A stretch of DNA of 64,000 bases from JAXGPL01 sp040766985 (GCA_040766985.1 JAXGPL010000006.1:1-64000), one strand, 5' to 3'. Shown: positions 1 through 7,873, numbered from the stretch's first letter. A program made the numbers and translations. The notes: a model not told the origin generated them from the letters alone.

Positions 1-159
1 CACGTGTTTGTCAATGACCCCACGCGCGGGTACGGCATCTTTGCTGAATGGATGCTACTCGAAGCGGGGCTGGGCTACGGCGGAGCGACTGGTGGATCGA
101 CTCCGCTGCCTCTGGCGCTTCCGGCAAGGCTCCGCGCGGCGCTCTCGCCGGCGCGGTAG
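1..159 (+). CDS. spoIVB: SpoIVB, C-terminal end (5' end outside window)
   Basis: The window opens inside this gene; 52 codons and a TAG stop remain. The visible start, HVFVNDPTRGYG followed by a hydrophobic helix, resembles the last conserved strand of the SpoIVB S55 serine-peptidase domain; the active-site serine motif lies outside the window. SpoIVB is the forespore-made secreted protease that triggers processing of pro-sigma-K in the mother cell. The next gene is spo0A, and spoIVB-spo0A adjacency is a conserved arrangement in endospore formers, which supports the call as much as the fragment does. The last ~20 residues are Ala/Pro/Arg-rich and probably unconserved. Confidence 0.75.
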   Translation, partial: HVFVNDPTRGYGIFAEWMLLEAGLGYGGATGGSTPLPLALPARLRAALSPAR

Positions 160-255
160 CACAGGATACATGGAAGGATACGTGATTGAGCACGCCGGGC
201 GGCCGCACGCCTGATCTCGCCGGGATGGAACCATTTCCCGGGAGGCCAGGGGGCA

Positions 256-277
256 GGGCCGCCCGGCCCGCTTTTTT
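256..277 (+). terminator. Intrinsic terminator after spoIVB
   Basis: GGGCC and GGCCC arms (256-260, 265-269) around a GCCC loop are followed by a run of six T at 272-277. It lies 97 bases after the spoIVB stop and separates that gene from spo0A. Confidence 0.6.
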
Positions 278-303
278 GCCGAAGATTTCTTTGGAATACG
301 AGG

Positions 304-327
304 AGGAAACTGGGATACAAGCCGAAT
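304..327 (+). promoter_or_regulatory. Sigma-H-like promoter of spo0A
   Basis: AGGAAAC at 304-310 and GAAT at 324-327 are separated by 13 bases. This is close to the sigma-H pattern (AGGA-type -35, GAAT-type -10, about 14 bases between these cores). Transcription of spo0A from a sigma-H promoter at the onset of sporulation is established in Bacillus. The element sits about 40 bases before the spo0A start. Confidence 0.4.
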
Positions 328-332
328 AGTCC

Positions 333-342
333 ATTCGACAAA
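333..342 (-). promoter_or_regulatory. Spo0A box (0A box)
   Basis: ATTCGACAAA on the plus strand is TTTGTCGAAT on the minus strand and contains an exact TGTCGAA 0A-box core. It lies between the putative sigma-H -10 element and the spo0A start codon, where it could mediate autoregulation by phosphorylated Spo0A. Confidence 0.55.
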
Positions 343-364
343 GCAGGTTCCCAGGAGGGGATGT

Positions 365-1144
365 TTGTTGAAGGGACGCATATCAATCCTAATCGCCGAC
401 GACAACCGCGAGTTTTGCGAGATCCTCAGACAGTATCTGCAGGACCAACCGGATTTCGAGGTCATGGGCTGCGTACACAACGGCCAGCAGGTCGTTGAGG
501 CCTTGTCGAGAAGTGCGCCCGATGTCCTAATCCTCGACATCATCATGCCGCATCTGGACGGGCTCGGTGCCCTCGAGCAGATCTCAGAGATGGGCCTCCG
601 GCCAAGGCCCAAGGTCATCATCTTGACTGCCTTCGGTCATGAGACCATCACCCAGCGCAGCGTCGAGTTGGGCGCGGATTACTACATCCTCAAGCCGTTC
701 AGCTTCGAGGTGCTCGCCAACCGCATCCGCCAGCTATCTGCTGCCCCGTCGGCGCAACCCGTCCCCACCGCTGCCGTTGGGCGCGGGCTTGACTTCGAGG
801 TCACCAACGTCATCCACGAGATCGGCATCCCCGCGCATATCAAGGGATATCTCTACCTGCGCGAAGCCATCCTGATGGTCGTCGAGCGGGTCGATTTGCT
901 CGGGGCAGTGACCAAGGAGCTTTACCCGACGATTGCCACCAAGTTCAAGACGACCGCGAGCAGGGTCGAGCGGGCGATTCGTCACGCTATCGAGGTGGCC
1001 TGGAGCCGCGGCAACTATGAGGCTATCACCAAACTGTTCGGGTACACGGTCAGCGGCGAGCGCGGCAAGCCGACCAACTCCGAGTTCATTGCGATGGTCG
1101 CCGATCGCCTACGGATGCAGGGCCAAAAGCGCGCGTCTGCCTGA
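365..1144 (+). CDS. spo0A: Spo0A, sporulation master response regulator
   Basis: A receiver domain (about residues 6-122) is followed by the Spo0A DNA-binding domain (about 140-257). Receiver residues are all present: acidic pair D12/D13, phospho-acceptor D58 in LILDIIMP, T88 and K110 before PF. The C-terminal part carries the family signature, including GYLYLREAI, YPTIA and ERAIRHAIEVAWSRGN, the helix-turn-helix that binds 0A boxes. Its 259 residues are normal for the family. The start is TTG at 365 (or TTG at 368), 6-9 bases after an AGGAGG; both are compatible. A strong hairpin follows the stop, so it appears monocistronic. It receives the phosphorelay signal and turns on spoIIA and other early sporulation genes. 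Confidence 0.96.
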   Translation: MLKGRISILIADDNREFCEILRQYLQDQPDFEVMGCVHNGQQVVEALSRSAPDVLILDIIMPHLDGLGALEQISEMGLRPRPKVIILTAFGHETITQRSVELGADYYILKPFSFEVLANRIRQLSAAPSAQPVPTAAVGRGLDFEVTNVIHEIGIPAHIKGYLYLREAILMVVERVDLLGAVTKELYPTIATKFKTTASRVERAIRHAIEVAWSRGNYEAITKLFGYTVSGERGKPTNSEFIAMVADRLRMQGQKRASA

Positions 1145-1160
1145 TCAGACTACACGCAAA

Positions 1161-1192
1161 CAGGGCCCCTCCGTCTCCGCGGAGGGGCCCTG
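1161..1192 (+). terminator. Terminator after spo0A
   Basis: A perfect 13-bp inverted repeat, arms 1161-1173 and 1180-1192, encloses a six-base loop. There is no long T tract, but the stem is very stable and sits 16 bases after the spo0A stop. Confidence 0.7.
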
Positions 1193-1238
1193 CCATTGAG
1201 AGTCAGAGGCGCAAAGATTCAGTCTATTCACTTCGTCC

Positions 1239-1267
1239 TTGCTAGGGTGCACGAAAAATGAGACAAT
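1239..1267 (+). promoter_or_regulatory. Sigma-A-like promoter for the ATPase/kor operon
   Basis: TTGCTA (1239-1244) and GACAAT (1262-1267) are separated by 17 bases, with four of six matches to each consensus box. It would give a leader of about 245 bases before the ATPase start. I see no recognisable riboswitch or T-box core in that leader (1268-1518). Confidence 0.4.
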
Positions 1268-1518
1268 AAGGTCGGCCCCGGCCCAGCCCCTGGGCCATTC
1301 GGGTGGGCAGGACAGCCGGGCAGACCCTCTAGACCCGCAGAGCAGGGCCTACAAGCCAAAGGGGGACACGCACTCCGTTGAAGTCGATCGACTCGACTAC
1401 ACGATCCGTCCCATTCACGGTGTCGGACCAGCCGTTTTCTTCAGCCAACCCTTACTCTCACCGCCGGTGCTCCTTAGATGGCAACAATACCTCTATCCTG
1501 GTCCGAGGAGGCGTGGCG

Positions 1519-2295
1519 TTGCGGGTCAGTGAGCAGCTAAGGCCGTTGACTTTCCTGGTCGGCGCGTTCGGCAGCGGCAAGACCGAGGTGGCCCTCAATC
1601 TCGCGTTGGCCGCAGCACGGGAGGGCCTCGCCGTCACGTTGATCGATCTCGATACCGTGACTCCTGCCCTGCGTTCAAGGCAGGCGGCCGCAATCCTGGC
1701 GGACGCCGGAGTCGAGCTGATTGCCCCTGCCGGACAACTCGCGTACGCCGACCTGCCGGCCGTTCCCGCAACAGTCCGCTCCGCCCTTGAGGATGAGCGG
1801 AGGTCGGTGGTCGTCGATGTGGGCGGCAGCCCAGCGGGGGCGCGCGTTCTCGCGTCCATGGCCGGGCCGATAGCTGCACGCGGGCATCACTGCTGGGGGG
1901 TGGTTTCGCCGTGGCGGCCCGATACAAGCGACCCGGCCCGGGCGGCCCGCGAACTGCGGGCAATCGAAGAACTGGGCAGGCTCCGGCTGACAGGCCTCGT
2001 ATGCAACCTTCATCTGCCGGCCGACCTTTCCGACGAGGCCATCCTGCGCGGATTTGAGGTTGTCAACCTGACCGCGCGGCACCTCGGCGTACCGCTTGTT
2101 TTCTGTACCGCAGGGCCGGGGCGCGCCGGCCGGGTGAGGCAGGTCCTTGATGGCCTCGCTGAAGGGCAACGCGTTGACATCGTGGAGCTCCGGCTGTTTA
2201 TGAAGGCTCCGTGGGAGGACGATCCGGCTGCTGCCCCGTGGACGGCGGCGGCGGCGCCGACGCAGGCCGCACGCGCGGCCAGGCGCTACCAGTAG
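1519..2295 (+). CDS. P-loop ATPase associated with 2-oxoacid oxidoreductase
   Basis: A 258-residue soluble protein with a Walker A-type loop GAFGSGKTE near the N-terminus, followed by VTLIDLDTV, a Walker A' Asp strand typical of MinD/CobQ-like NTPases, and VVVDVGGSP as the Walker B region. The C-terminal third is Ala/Pro-rich. TTG at 1519 is chosen because it lies 7 bases after AGGAGG; the in-frame GTG at 1513 would almost touch that site, and the open frame upstream to 1378 lacks coding character. It is the first gene of the run into the ferredoxin and oxidoreductase genes. A role in maturation or regulation of that enzyme is inference from position. Confidence 0.75.
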   Translation: MRVSEQLRPLTFLVGAFGSGKTEVALNLALAAAREGLAVTLIDLDTVTPALRSRQAAAILADAGVELIAPAGQLAYADLPAVPATVRSALEDERRSVVVDVGGSPAGARVLASMAGPIAARGHHCWGVVSPWRPDTSDPARAARELRAIEELGRLRLTGLVCNLHLPADLSDEAILRGFEVVNLTARHLGVPLVFCTAGPGRAGRVRQVLDGLAEGQRVDIVELRLFMKAPWEDDPAAAPWTAAAAPTQAARAARRYQ

Positions 2296-2311
2296 TAGGG
2301 GAGGGTGGTTC

Positions 2312-2575
2312 GTGCCAGGCAAAGTGGTCTTTGATGAACGGCGCTGTAAGGGCTGCGAGCTCTGCGTACTCGTGTGCCCGCGCAAGATTATCACGATGAA
2401 GGAAACCCGTAACGAACGCGGCTATCGTCCGGCAACCGTCGTCGACATGGACAAATGCACCGCGTGCGCAATCTGCGCCCAGATGTGCCCCGACGCGGTT
2501 ATCGAGGTGTTCCGGTTGCCGGCTGCAAGGGCCGCGGAGACCGGAGAAGCCGGCACAGAAAGGCGGGGAACGTGA
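2312..2575 (+). CDS. korD: 2-oxoacid:ferredoxin oxidoreductase, ferredoxin (delta) subunit
   Basis: An 87-residue protein with two 4Fe-4S cluster motifs, CKGCELCVLVCP and CTACAICAQMCP, each a CxxCxxCxxxCP set. It would pass electrons from the thiamine-dependent alpha/beta core to external ferredoxin. GTG start at 2312, 6 bases after GGGGAGGG. Its stop overlaps the ATG of the alpha gene by one base (TGATG), which points to translational coupling. The order delta-alpha-beta-gamma is the usual one for Kor/Vor-type enzymes; the substrate (2-oxoglutarate or branched-chain 2-oxoacids) cannot be decided here. Confidence 0.88.
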   Translation: MPGKVVFDERRCKGCELCVLVCPRKIITMKETRNERGYRPATVVDMDKCTACAICAQMCPDAVIEVFRLPAARAAETGEAGTERRGT

Positions 2576-3647
2576 TGGGCGATAAGCTCCTGATGAAGGG
2601 CAACGAAGCCCTTGCCGAGGCGGCGATCCGGGCTGGATGCAGGTTTTACGCTGGCTATCCCATCACGCCGCAGAATGAGATCCCCGAGTACATGCTCGGC
2701 TCATATCTTCGATGCCGGCGGACACGGTGCAGGCCGAGAGCGAGATCGCGGCGATCAACATGATCTACGGGGCGGGGCGCCGGCGCCGGGGCGATGACCT
2801 CGTCATCCAGCCCCGGAATCAGCCTCAAACAGGAAGGAATCGAGCGATCTGGCCGGCTCGCAGGTTCCGGCGGTGGTTGTCAATATGTCCCGCGGCGGCC
2901 CCGGCCTGGGCGGTATCCAGGCTGCCCAGTCGGATTACTTCCAGGCGACCAAGGGCGGCGGACACGGCGACTACCGCCTTTAGTCCTTGCCCCGAATCGG
3001 TCCAGGAGGCCGTGGACCTGGTCGGCCTGGCGTTCGACAGCTCCGACTTCTACCGTAATCCCATACTGATATTGGGTGACGCGGTGATCGGGCAGACCAT
3101 GGAGCCGGTGGAGTTACCCGACCCGGTCGACCCCACAGAGCTGCCCGAGAAGTCTTGGGCTACCACCGGCACCAAGGGCCAACGCGGCAAGAACATCATT
3201 AACTCGCTCTACCCCGCCGGATGTGCTTGAGCAGTACAATATCTCCTTCAGAAGAAGTACGACCAGATGAGTCGCCAACGAGCAGCGTTGGGCCACCCAC
3301 CGGGCACGACGCCCAGTTGGTCCTGGTCGGCTACGGTCTACCGCAAGGATCTGCCGGAGGGCCGTTGATCTCGCCCGCCAGGCGGATTCCCGCCGGCTCA
3401 TTGCGCCTGATCACCCCGGCCGTTCCTCGAGAAAGGTTTCGCCAAGGAAATTCCCGAGGCCAAGCGGCTGCTCGTGGTTGAGATGAGCATGGGCCAGATG
3501 GTCGAAGACGTCAGGCTGGCGACCGCCTGCCGGTACCCGGTGCACTTCTACGGCCGGTCGGGGGGCATCATCCCGACGCCCGCCGAGGTCTTCGAGGAGA
3601 TCAAGCGGGTCTGGGCCGACGACAAGGGGGGCGATGCTGGTGAGTAA
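2575..3647 (+). pseudogene. korA: 2-oxoacid:ferredoxin oxidoreductase alpha subunit, multiply frameshifted
   Basis: The product starts MGDKLLMKGNEALAEAAIRA and continues with GYPITPQNE, the pyrimidine-binding region of this family. From about 2706 the similarity jumps between frames: PADTVQAESE in the next frame, then a segment ending LKQEGI, then VPAVVVNMSRGGPGLGG, then LVGLAFDSSDFYRNP, and lastly AKRLLVVEMSMGQMVEDVRL, ending in TAA at 3645-3647. I count at least eight frame changes between about 2706 and 3460, yet the protein order is complete and the total (~357 codons) is normal. Flanking subunits are intact and coupled. Either local sequence quality is poor or the subunit is broken, in which case the complex would not work. 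Confidence 0.8.
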
Positions 3648-4416
3648 GGTCTTTGGGCGGCCGGCTGCCCTTAGCGACACGCTGATGCACTACTGCCCTG
3701 GCTGCACGTACGGCATTGCGCACCGGATGATCGCTGAATCGCTCGACGGGCTCGAGTTGACCGGGCGCGCCGTCGGCATAGCTTCGGTCGGCTGCACGGT
3801 CCTCGCCTACGACTACATCGACTGCGACTGGCAGCAGGCGGCCCATGGGCGGGCGCCCGCTGTAGCGACGGGGATCAAGCGGGCGCGTCCCGACACGATC
3901 GTCTTCACTGTCCAGGGCGACGGCGACCTGGCTGCCATCGGCACGGCAGAAATCGTCCACGCGGCGGCGCGCGGCGAGAGCATCACCGTCTTCTTCCTGA
4001 ACAACACCATTTACGGCATGACGGGCGGGCAGATGGCCCCGACGACGCTGCTCGGCCAGCGCAGCACGACGTCGCAGGCTGGAAGGCAGGCGGCGCGGGC
4101 GGGCCGGCCGATCAGGGTCTGCGAAATGCTGGCGACTGTGGATGGGCCGGTCTACATCGAACGCGTCGCCCTTGACAAACCAGCCAATGTCATGCGCGCG
4201 GGCAGGGCGGTCCGCAAAGCTCTGGCCAACCAGGCGGCGGGGTTGGGTTTCTCGCTGGTGGAGATACTCTCGGCCTGCCCGACCAACTGGGGCATGACTC
4301 CGCAGGAGGCATTGGCCAGGTTGGGCAAGGAGGTCATCCCGTATTATCCGCTCGGTGTATTCCGGGACCTGACGTCGCCGGAGGAGTCCGGCAAGAAGGG
4401 CGGTGAGGCCAAGTGA
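3634..4416 (+). CDS. korB: 2-oxoacid:ferredoxin oxidoreductase beta subunit (TPP-binding)
   Basis: 260 residues. CPGC near residue 21 supplies cluster ligands, and a GDGD motif followed by IGTAEI plus NNTIYGMTGGQ forms the thiamine diphosphate and Mg2+ site. With the alpha subunit it would oxidatively decarboxylate a 2-oxoacid to acyl-CoA and reduce ferredoxin. The ATG at 3634 overlaps the end of the alpha gene by 14 bases, and the stop overlaps the gamma start. The length and all visible motifs are intact, unlike alpha. Confidence 0.92.
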   Translation: MLVSKVFGRPAALSDTLMHYCPGCTYGIAHRMIAESLDGLELTGRAVGIASVGCTVLAYDYIDCDWQQAAHGRAPAVATGIKRARPDTIVFTVQGDGDLAAIGTAEIVHAAARGESITVFFLNNTIYGMTGGQMAPTTLLGQRSTTSQAGRQAARAGRPIRVCEMLATVDGPVYIERVALDKPANVMRAGRAVRKALANQAAGLGFSLVEILSACPTNWGMTPQEALARLGKEVIPYYPLGVFRDLTSPEESGKKGGEAK

Positions 4417-4976
4417 CGGGAACCGGCAAGACCGAGGAGCTGATCCTGGCTGGTTTCGGCGGCCAGGGCGTGATGCTGATGGGCCAACTGCTGGCCTACT
4501 CAGGGATGATCGAGGGCCTCAACGTCACCTTCTTTCCGTCATACGGGCCGGAAATGCGCGGCGGCACGGCAAACTGCACGGTGGTCGTCTCGGATGACCA
4601 GGTCGCTTCGCCAGTGGTGAGCAGGCCGTCCGTGGTTGCGGCTCTGAACACGCCCAGTCTTGACAAGTTCGAGCCGATGCTTCGCGACGGCGGCCTTCTG
4701 ATTATCAACTCGTCACTGTGCTCAAGGGGCGCCAAGCGGGACGACGTGCGGGTAATCGAGGTCCCGGCTACTGCCCTCGCGGACGAGTTGGGCGACGGGC
4801 GCGTCGCGAACATGGTGGTCCTCGGCGCCATCCTCAGGGCGACCGGGGTCGTGAGCATCAGCTCGGTCATCCAGTCGCTGCGCAAGGTACTCCCCGAGCG
4901 GCGGCACAATCTGATTCCGCTGAACGAAGAGGCCCTCAACAAGGGGATGGAGATCGCAGCCGGGCAACTGGCATAA
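4413..4976 (+). CDS. korC: 2-oxoacid:ferredoxin oxidoreductase gamma subunit
   Basis: 187 residues with the gamma-domain signature GFGGQGVMLMGQLLA near the N-terminus and SYGPEMRGGTANC shortly after, both hallmarks of the 2-oxoacid oxidoreductase gamma/CoA-binding subunit. GTG start at 4413 overlaps the beta stop (GTGA). It is the last gene of the operon. Confidence 0.92.
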   Translation: MTGTGKTEELILAGFGGQGVMLMGQLLAYSGMIEGLNVTFFPSYGPEMRGGTANCTVVVSDDQVASPVVSRPSVVAALNTPSLDKFEPMLRDGGLLIINSSLCSRGAKRDDVRVIEVPATALADELGDGRVANMVVLGAILRATGVVSISSVIQSLRKVLPERRHNLIPLNEEALNKGMEIAAGQLA

Positions 4977-4991
4977 CAGGCGTATGGGCGG

Positions 4992-5225
4992 TCAGTCGAG
5001 AGTCCGGGTCTCAGCCGCCAGATAGTCGAGCAGCAGGGGCCGGTGCGGTGGCGTAGCCAGAGCGTCCGCACCGGCCTGTTGTACGCCTCTGCGAGCGGCC
5101 GGCTGCGTAGCGCCGCCGGCCTCCTCCGCACAACACCAGGCTTCCGCGGTTGCGACTGCCCAGGCCCGCACCTCGGCGGGCCTTCCGAGCAGGTACAACG
5201 AGCGTGCACGGCAGAAGACTATCAT
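4992..5225 (-). CDS. Small MciZ-like protein (candidate FtsZ inhibitor)
   Basis: A 77-residue frame begins MIVFCRARSLYLLGRPAEVR and ends in LLLDYLAAETRTLD. The segment LLGRPAEVRAWA resembles the core of Bacillus MciZ (LVGKAWEIRAKL as I recall it), the ~40-residue mother-cell inhibitor of FtsZ, and the ending resembles its short C-terminal helix. The middle ~30 residues, rich in Ala/Gly/Gln, would be an insertion. It lies divergent to nudF; mciZ is close to nudF in Bacillus as far as I recall. Against it: no clear Shine-Dalgarno sequence precedes the ATG, and a perfect hairpin lies inside the frame. Treat the identity as a hypothesis. Confidence 0.4.
   Translation of the reverse strand: MIVFCRARSLYLLGRPAEVRAWAVATAEAWCCAEEAGGATQPAARRGVQQAGADALATPPHRPLLLDYLAAETRTLD
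5038..5076. other. Stem-loop after korC
   Basis: A perfect 11-bp inverted repeat (5038-5048 with 5066-5076) encloses a 17-base loop and is followed by TGTTGT. It could end kor operon transcription, but it also lies inside the MciZ-like frame, so its role is open. Confidence 0.4.
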
Positions 5226-5290
5226 GGTACAAGCTTACGCAGCGCCGGCGGAGGTATGCGCCGGCAGGGGGTTGGAGGTGTGGGTAAGGC

Positions 5291-5830
5291 ATGGTTGAGA
5301 CCACATTGCACTCGGAGCGTGTTTACCAGGGCAAGATCATCGGGGTCCGGGTGGACCGCGTGAGGTTGGCGGATGGCGCGGAGGCGACACGGGAAGTCGT
5401 GGAGCATACCGGCTCGGCGGCCGTCCTGGCAGTCGATGAGCAGGATCGCGTGCTGCTGGTCAGTCAATACCGGCACCCCGTCGGCGCGCATCTCTGGGAG
5501 ATTCCCGCCGGGCGGCTCGAGCCCGGGGAGTCCCCGCACGAGGCCGCGGCCCGCGAGCTAGGCGAGGAAACACATCTCGCCGGCACGCGACTCGAGCCGC
5601 TGCTTTGCGTATATGCAACCCCAGGCTACTGTGCAGAACGGCTCTGGATCTTCCTGGCTACAGGGCTCAGGCCGTACCTGGCAAGGCCCGACGCGGACGA
5701 GCGCATCTCGGTTGCCTGGTTCGATCGCCGTGAGGCGATTTCGATGTGCCTCGACGGCCGCATTACGGATGCGAAGACGATTGCCGCGGTCCTGGCCTTC
5801 AATTGGCGGGCGGGCGGCGGGAATCCGTGA
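5291..5830 (+). CDS. nudF: NUDIX hydrolase, ADP-ribose pyrophosphatase type
   Basis: 179 residues. The NUDIX box is GRLEPGESPHEAAARELGEE; the catalytic REx2EE core is complete, but the usual Gly after EEx is His (EETHL). The upstream SQYRHPVGAHLWEIPAG and downstream YATPGYCAE segments are typical of NudF/ADP-ribose pyrophosphatases, which hydrolyse ADP-ribose to AMP and ribose 5-phosphate. ATG start is preceded by GGAGGTG about 10 bases upstream. The stop overlaps the next start (GTGA). nudF next to spoIIM and xerD is a known Bacillus arrangement. Confidence 0.88.
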   Translation: MVETTLHSERVYQGKIIGVRVDRVRLADGAEATREVVEHTGSAAVLAVDEQDRVLLVSQYRHPVGAHLWEIPAGRLEPGESPHEAAARELGEETHLAGTRLEPLLCVYATPGYCAERLWIFLATGLRPYLARPDADERISVAWFDRREAISMCLDGRITDAKTIAAVLAFNWRAGGGNP

Positions 5831-7152
5831 CCGCGGGGGCTGCGGCGGGGGCAGTGGGTTCGGTTTTCTCTGACCTGCACGTTCACACCGGGCGGGCCTT
5901 GGGCAGGCCGGTCAAGATCACGGCCGCCACATCGTTGACGGTCGAGGCTGCCATCGACGAAGCCTTGCGGCGCAAGGGCTTAGCGGTCCTGGGGCTGGCG
6001 GATGCGGCGGCGGGCCCTGTCCTTCAGACCTTGCTCGAGATGGTGGACAGCGGCGTTCTAGCGCCTGTCCCAGGCGGCGGGTATCTATTCCACCCGGGTT
6101 CACCTGCTGAGCCAGGAATGCTCATTGTGCCGGTCAGCGAGATCGAGGTCTCCGTAATCGCGCGGCCTGTTCACGTGCTGGCATTACTCCCCGACCTTGA
6201 GGCCGTACGGTCGCTTCGCTCCTACCTGGGTGGAAAGATCCGCAACCCCGACCTTGGCTGCCAGCGGGCTCACGGGCAGGACCTGGCCGGCCTGTCTCAA
6301 TTCGTCCGGTCGGTCGGGGGGCTGTTCGGCTTGGCCCACGCATTCACGCCGCACCGCGGTCTATACGGCAGCACAGGAGCCACGCTGCAGGAGGCCGCCG
6401 GGCTGGAGGCAGTCCGAACGCTGGATTTTGTGGAGATGGGCCTCTCAGCCGACTCCGCTATGGCCGGTTTGATCGGCGAACTCGCGGAAGTGCCGCTGAT
6501 CGCCTGCTCCGACGCCCATAGTTGTGGCACGATCGCCCGTGAGGCAATGCTCCTCAGGGTCGGCGAACTGAGCTTTGCCGGCCTGGCCTGCGCGATCAGG
6601 GGCTCGGGAGGCGCAGAGGGGCCCGCCATCCAAGCGACGTACGGCCTTGACCCGCGGCTCGGAAAGTACCATCGCAGCGCGTGCCGAAAGTGTGAGTGGG
6701 TGGCGACGGACGCGGACGGGCCAGGGCCGCAGCTCCAGTGCCCGCGCTGTGGTGAAACCGGAGGCGGCCGAGAGGTCGGCGGCCGGCCGGCCGAGCCGAA
6801 TAGGGGCGGGGTAGTGTGCGGGGTCCTGGACCGGATCCGGCAGATCGCCTCGCGGCAAGGGGAAAAGTGTCACAGTGGTGCTGTGCAGCCCCCGCCGGCT
6901 GAACGGCCGCCGTACCATAATCACATCCCGCTGCGGTTTATCCCCGGCATCGGCCCCCGAACCTACGACCGCCTGCTTTCGATATGCGGCAGCGAGCTTG
7001 CCGCGATGCACAGCACGCCGCACAGCATCCTCGCCGCGGCCGCCGGGGACGAGGTGGCGGGCAGGGTGATCGCCGCGCGGGAGGGCCTCCTCCCGGTCGA
7101 GTCCGGCGGCGGCGGCAGGTTTGGCCGGGTCCTGCGGCCCTCTCAAGTCTAG
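5827..7152 (+). CDS. Endonuclease Q-like PHP-domain protein
   Basis: A 441-residue protein. An N-terminal PHP metal-binding motif FSDLHVHTG, then FGLAHAFTP and CSDAHS, give the clustered His/Asp ligands of PHP phosphoesterases. A zinc ribbon follows (CRKC ... CPRC around residues 290-315), then IPGIGPRTYDRLL, a helix-hairpin-helix-like DNA-binding segment. This order matches the EndoQ family, which nicks DNA at deaminated bases. GTG start at 5827 overlaps the nudF stop; the open frame upstream is antisense-like extension and is excluded. Placement between nudF and spoIIM suggests a role in genome upkeep, which is inference. Confidence 0.78.
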   Translation: MTAGAAAGAVGSVFSDLHVHTGRALGRPVKITAATSLTVEAAIDEALRRKGLAVLGLADAAAGPVLQTLLEMVDSGVLAPVPGGGYLFHPGSPAEPGMLIVPVSEIEVSVIARPVHVLALLPDLEAVRSLRSYLGGKIRNPDLGCQRAHGQDLAGLSQFVRSVGGLFGLAHAFTPHRGLYGSTGATLQEAAGLEAVRTLDFVEMGLSADSAMAGLIGELAEVPLIACSDAHSCGTIAREAMLLRVGELSFAGLACAIRGSGGAEGPAIQATYGLDPRLGKYHRSACRKCEWVATDADGPGPQLQCPRCGETGGGREVGGRPAEPNRGGVVCGVLDRIRQIASRQGEKCHSGAVQPPPAERPPYHNHIPLRFIPGIGPRTYDRLLSICGSELAAMHSTPHSILAAAAGDEVAGRVIAAREGLLPVESGGGGRFGRVLRPSQV

Positions 7153-7237
7153 TCCGGTCACATATCAGCATTGGCGCCTGAATAGAGGTGGTACAGGCCC
7201 TGGGTATCTATCCGGGCCCAGGGGGTGTAGTGACACC

Positions 7238-7873
7238 TTGCGCAGGGCGCGGCGGAACAGAGCGTCGGGCGTCGGCCAGTACGTTAGCTCCCGGGCGGGC
7301 TATTACGTGTTCTTCGTTGCCCTGTTCGTGGTCGGCGTCGGATTCGGGGCTGCGGCTGTGCGGGCGCTCGGTGAAGCGCAGAAGTCCGAGCTGCTTTCCT
7401 ACCTCGAGGTATACCTCCGCGGCCTTACGGGCGGCTCCACGCAAACGCCTCCGGGCGAGCTGTGGCGGCAGGCGGTCGCCAGTTCGCTACGCACCGCCGC
7501 GCTGCTCTGGGCCGCGGGGCCGGTTGTGATCGGGCTTCTCATCGCACCGGTGATCGTGTTCATGCGGGGCTTTGTGATCGGGTTTGCGGTCGGGTTTCTG
7601 ACCTATGAACTCGGGGTCCGGGGAATTCTCATCGCGGTGTTCGCCGTGTTTCCGCAGAACCTGCTGGCTGTGCCCGCCCTGGTGACGATCGCGGTGGCGT
7701 GCGCCTCCTTTTCGCTGATGATGCTGCGGCGAAGGGAGCGTTCGAACTTCGGGGCGGACTTTGCGGGATACACTGTAATCGCCCTGGCGATGATGGTTCT
7801 GCTGGTCCTTGCCGCTTCGTTCGAGTCCTACGTCGCTCCGATCCTGATGCGCCTCCTATCGGGGATCGGATAG
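7238..7873 (+). CDS. spoIIM: SpoIIM, stage II sporulation membrane protein
   Basis: 211 residues with about five hydrophobic segments: YYVFFVALFVVGVGFGAAA, a pair around residues 90-130 including FMRGFVIGFAVGFLTYELG, a proline-containing segment with VFPQNLLAVPAL, and a C-terminal helix. GFVIGFAVGFL and FPQNLL are typical of SpoIIM. With SpoIID and SpoIIP it forms the peptidoglycan-degrading complex that drives forespore engulfment; SpoIIM anchors it in the membrane. TTG at 7238 is chosen because it gives a normal N-terminus and follows AGGGGGTG by about 11 bases. The preceding gene ends 85 bases upstream. Confidence 0.88.
   Translation: MRRARRNRASGVGQYVSSRAGYYVFFVALFVVGVGFGAAAVRALGEAQKSELLSYLEVYLRGLTGGSTQTPPGELWRQAVASSLRTAALLWAAGPVVIGLLIAPVIVFMRGFVIGFAVGFLTYELGVRGILIAVFAVFPQNLLAVPALVTIAVACASFSLMMLRRRERSNFGADFAGYTVIALAMMVLLVLAASFESYVAPILMRLLSGIG

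Noticed and set aside
1268..1518. Riboswitch or T-box in the leader before the P-loop ATPase
   Set aside because: No T-box core or known aptamer motif could be found in the 250 bases.
1239..1532. 97-codon frame upstream of the ATPase gene
   Set aside because: It overlaps the putative promoter and the ATPase start in another frame and has no protein-like composition.
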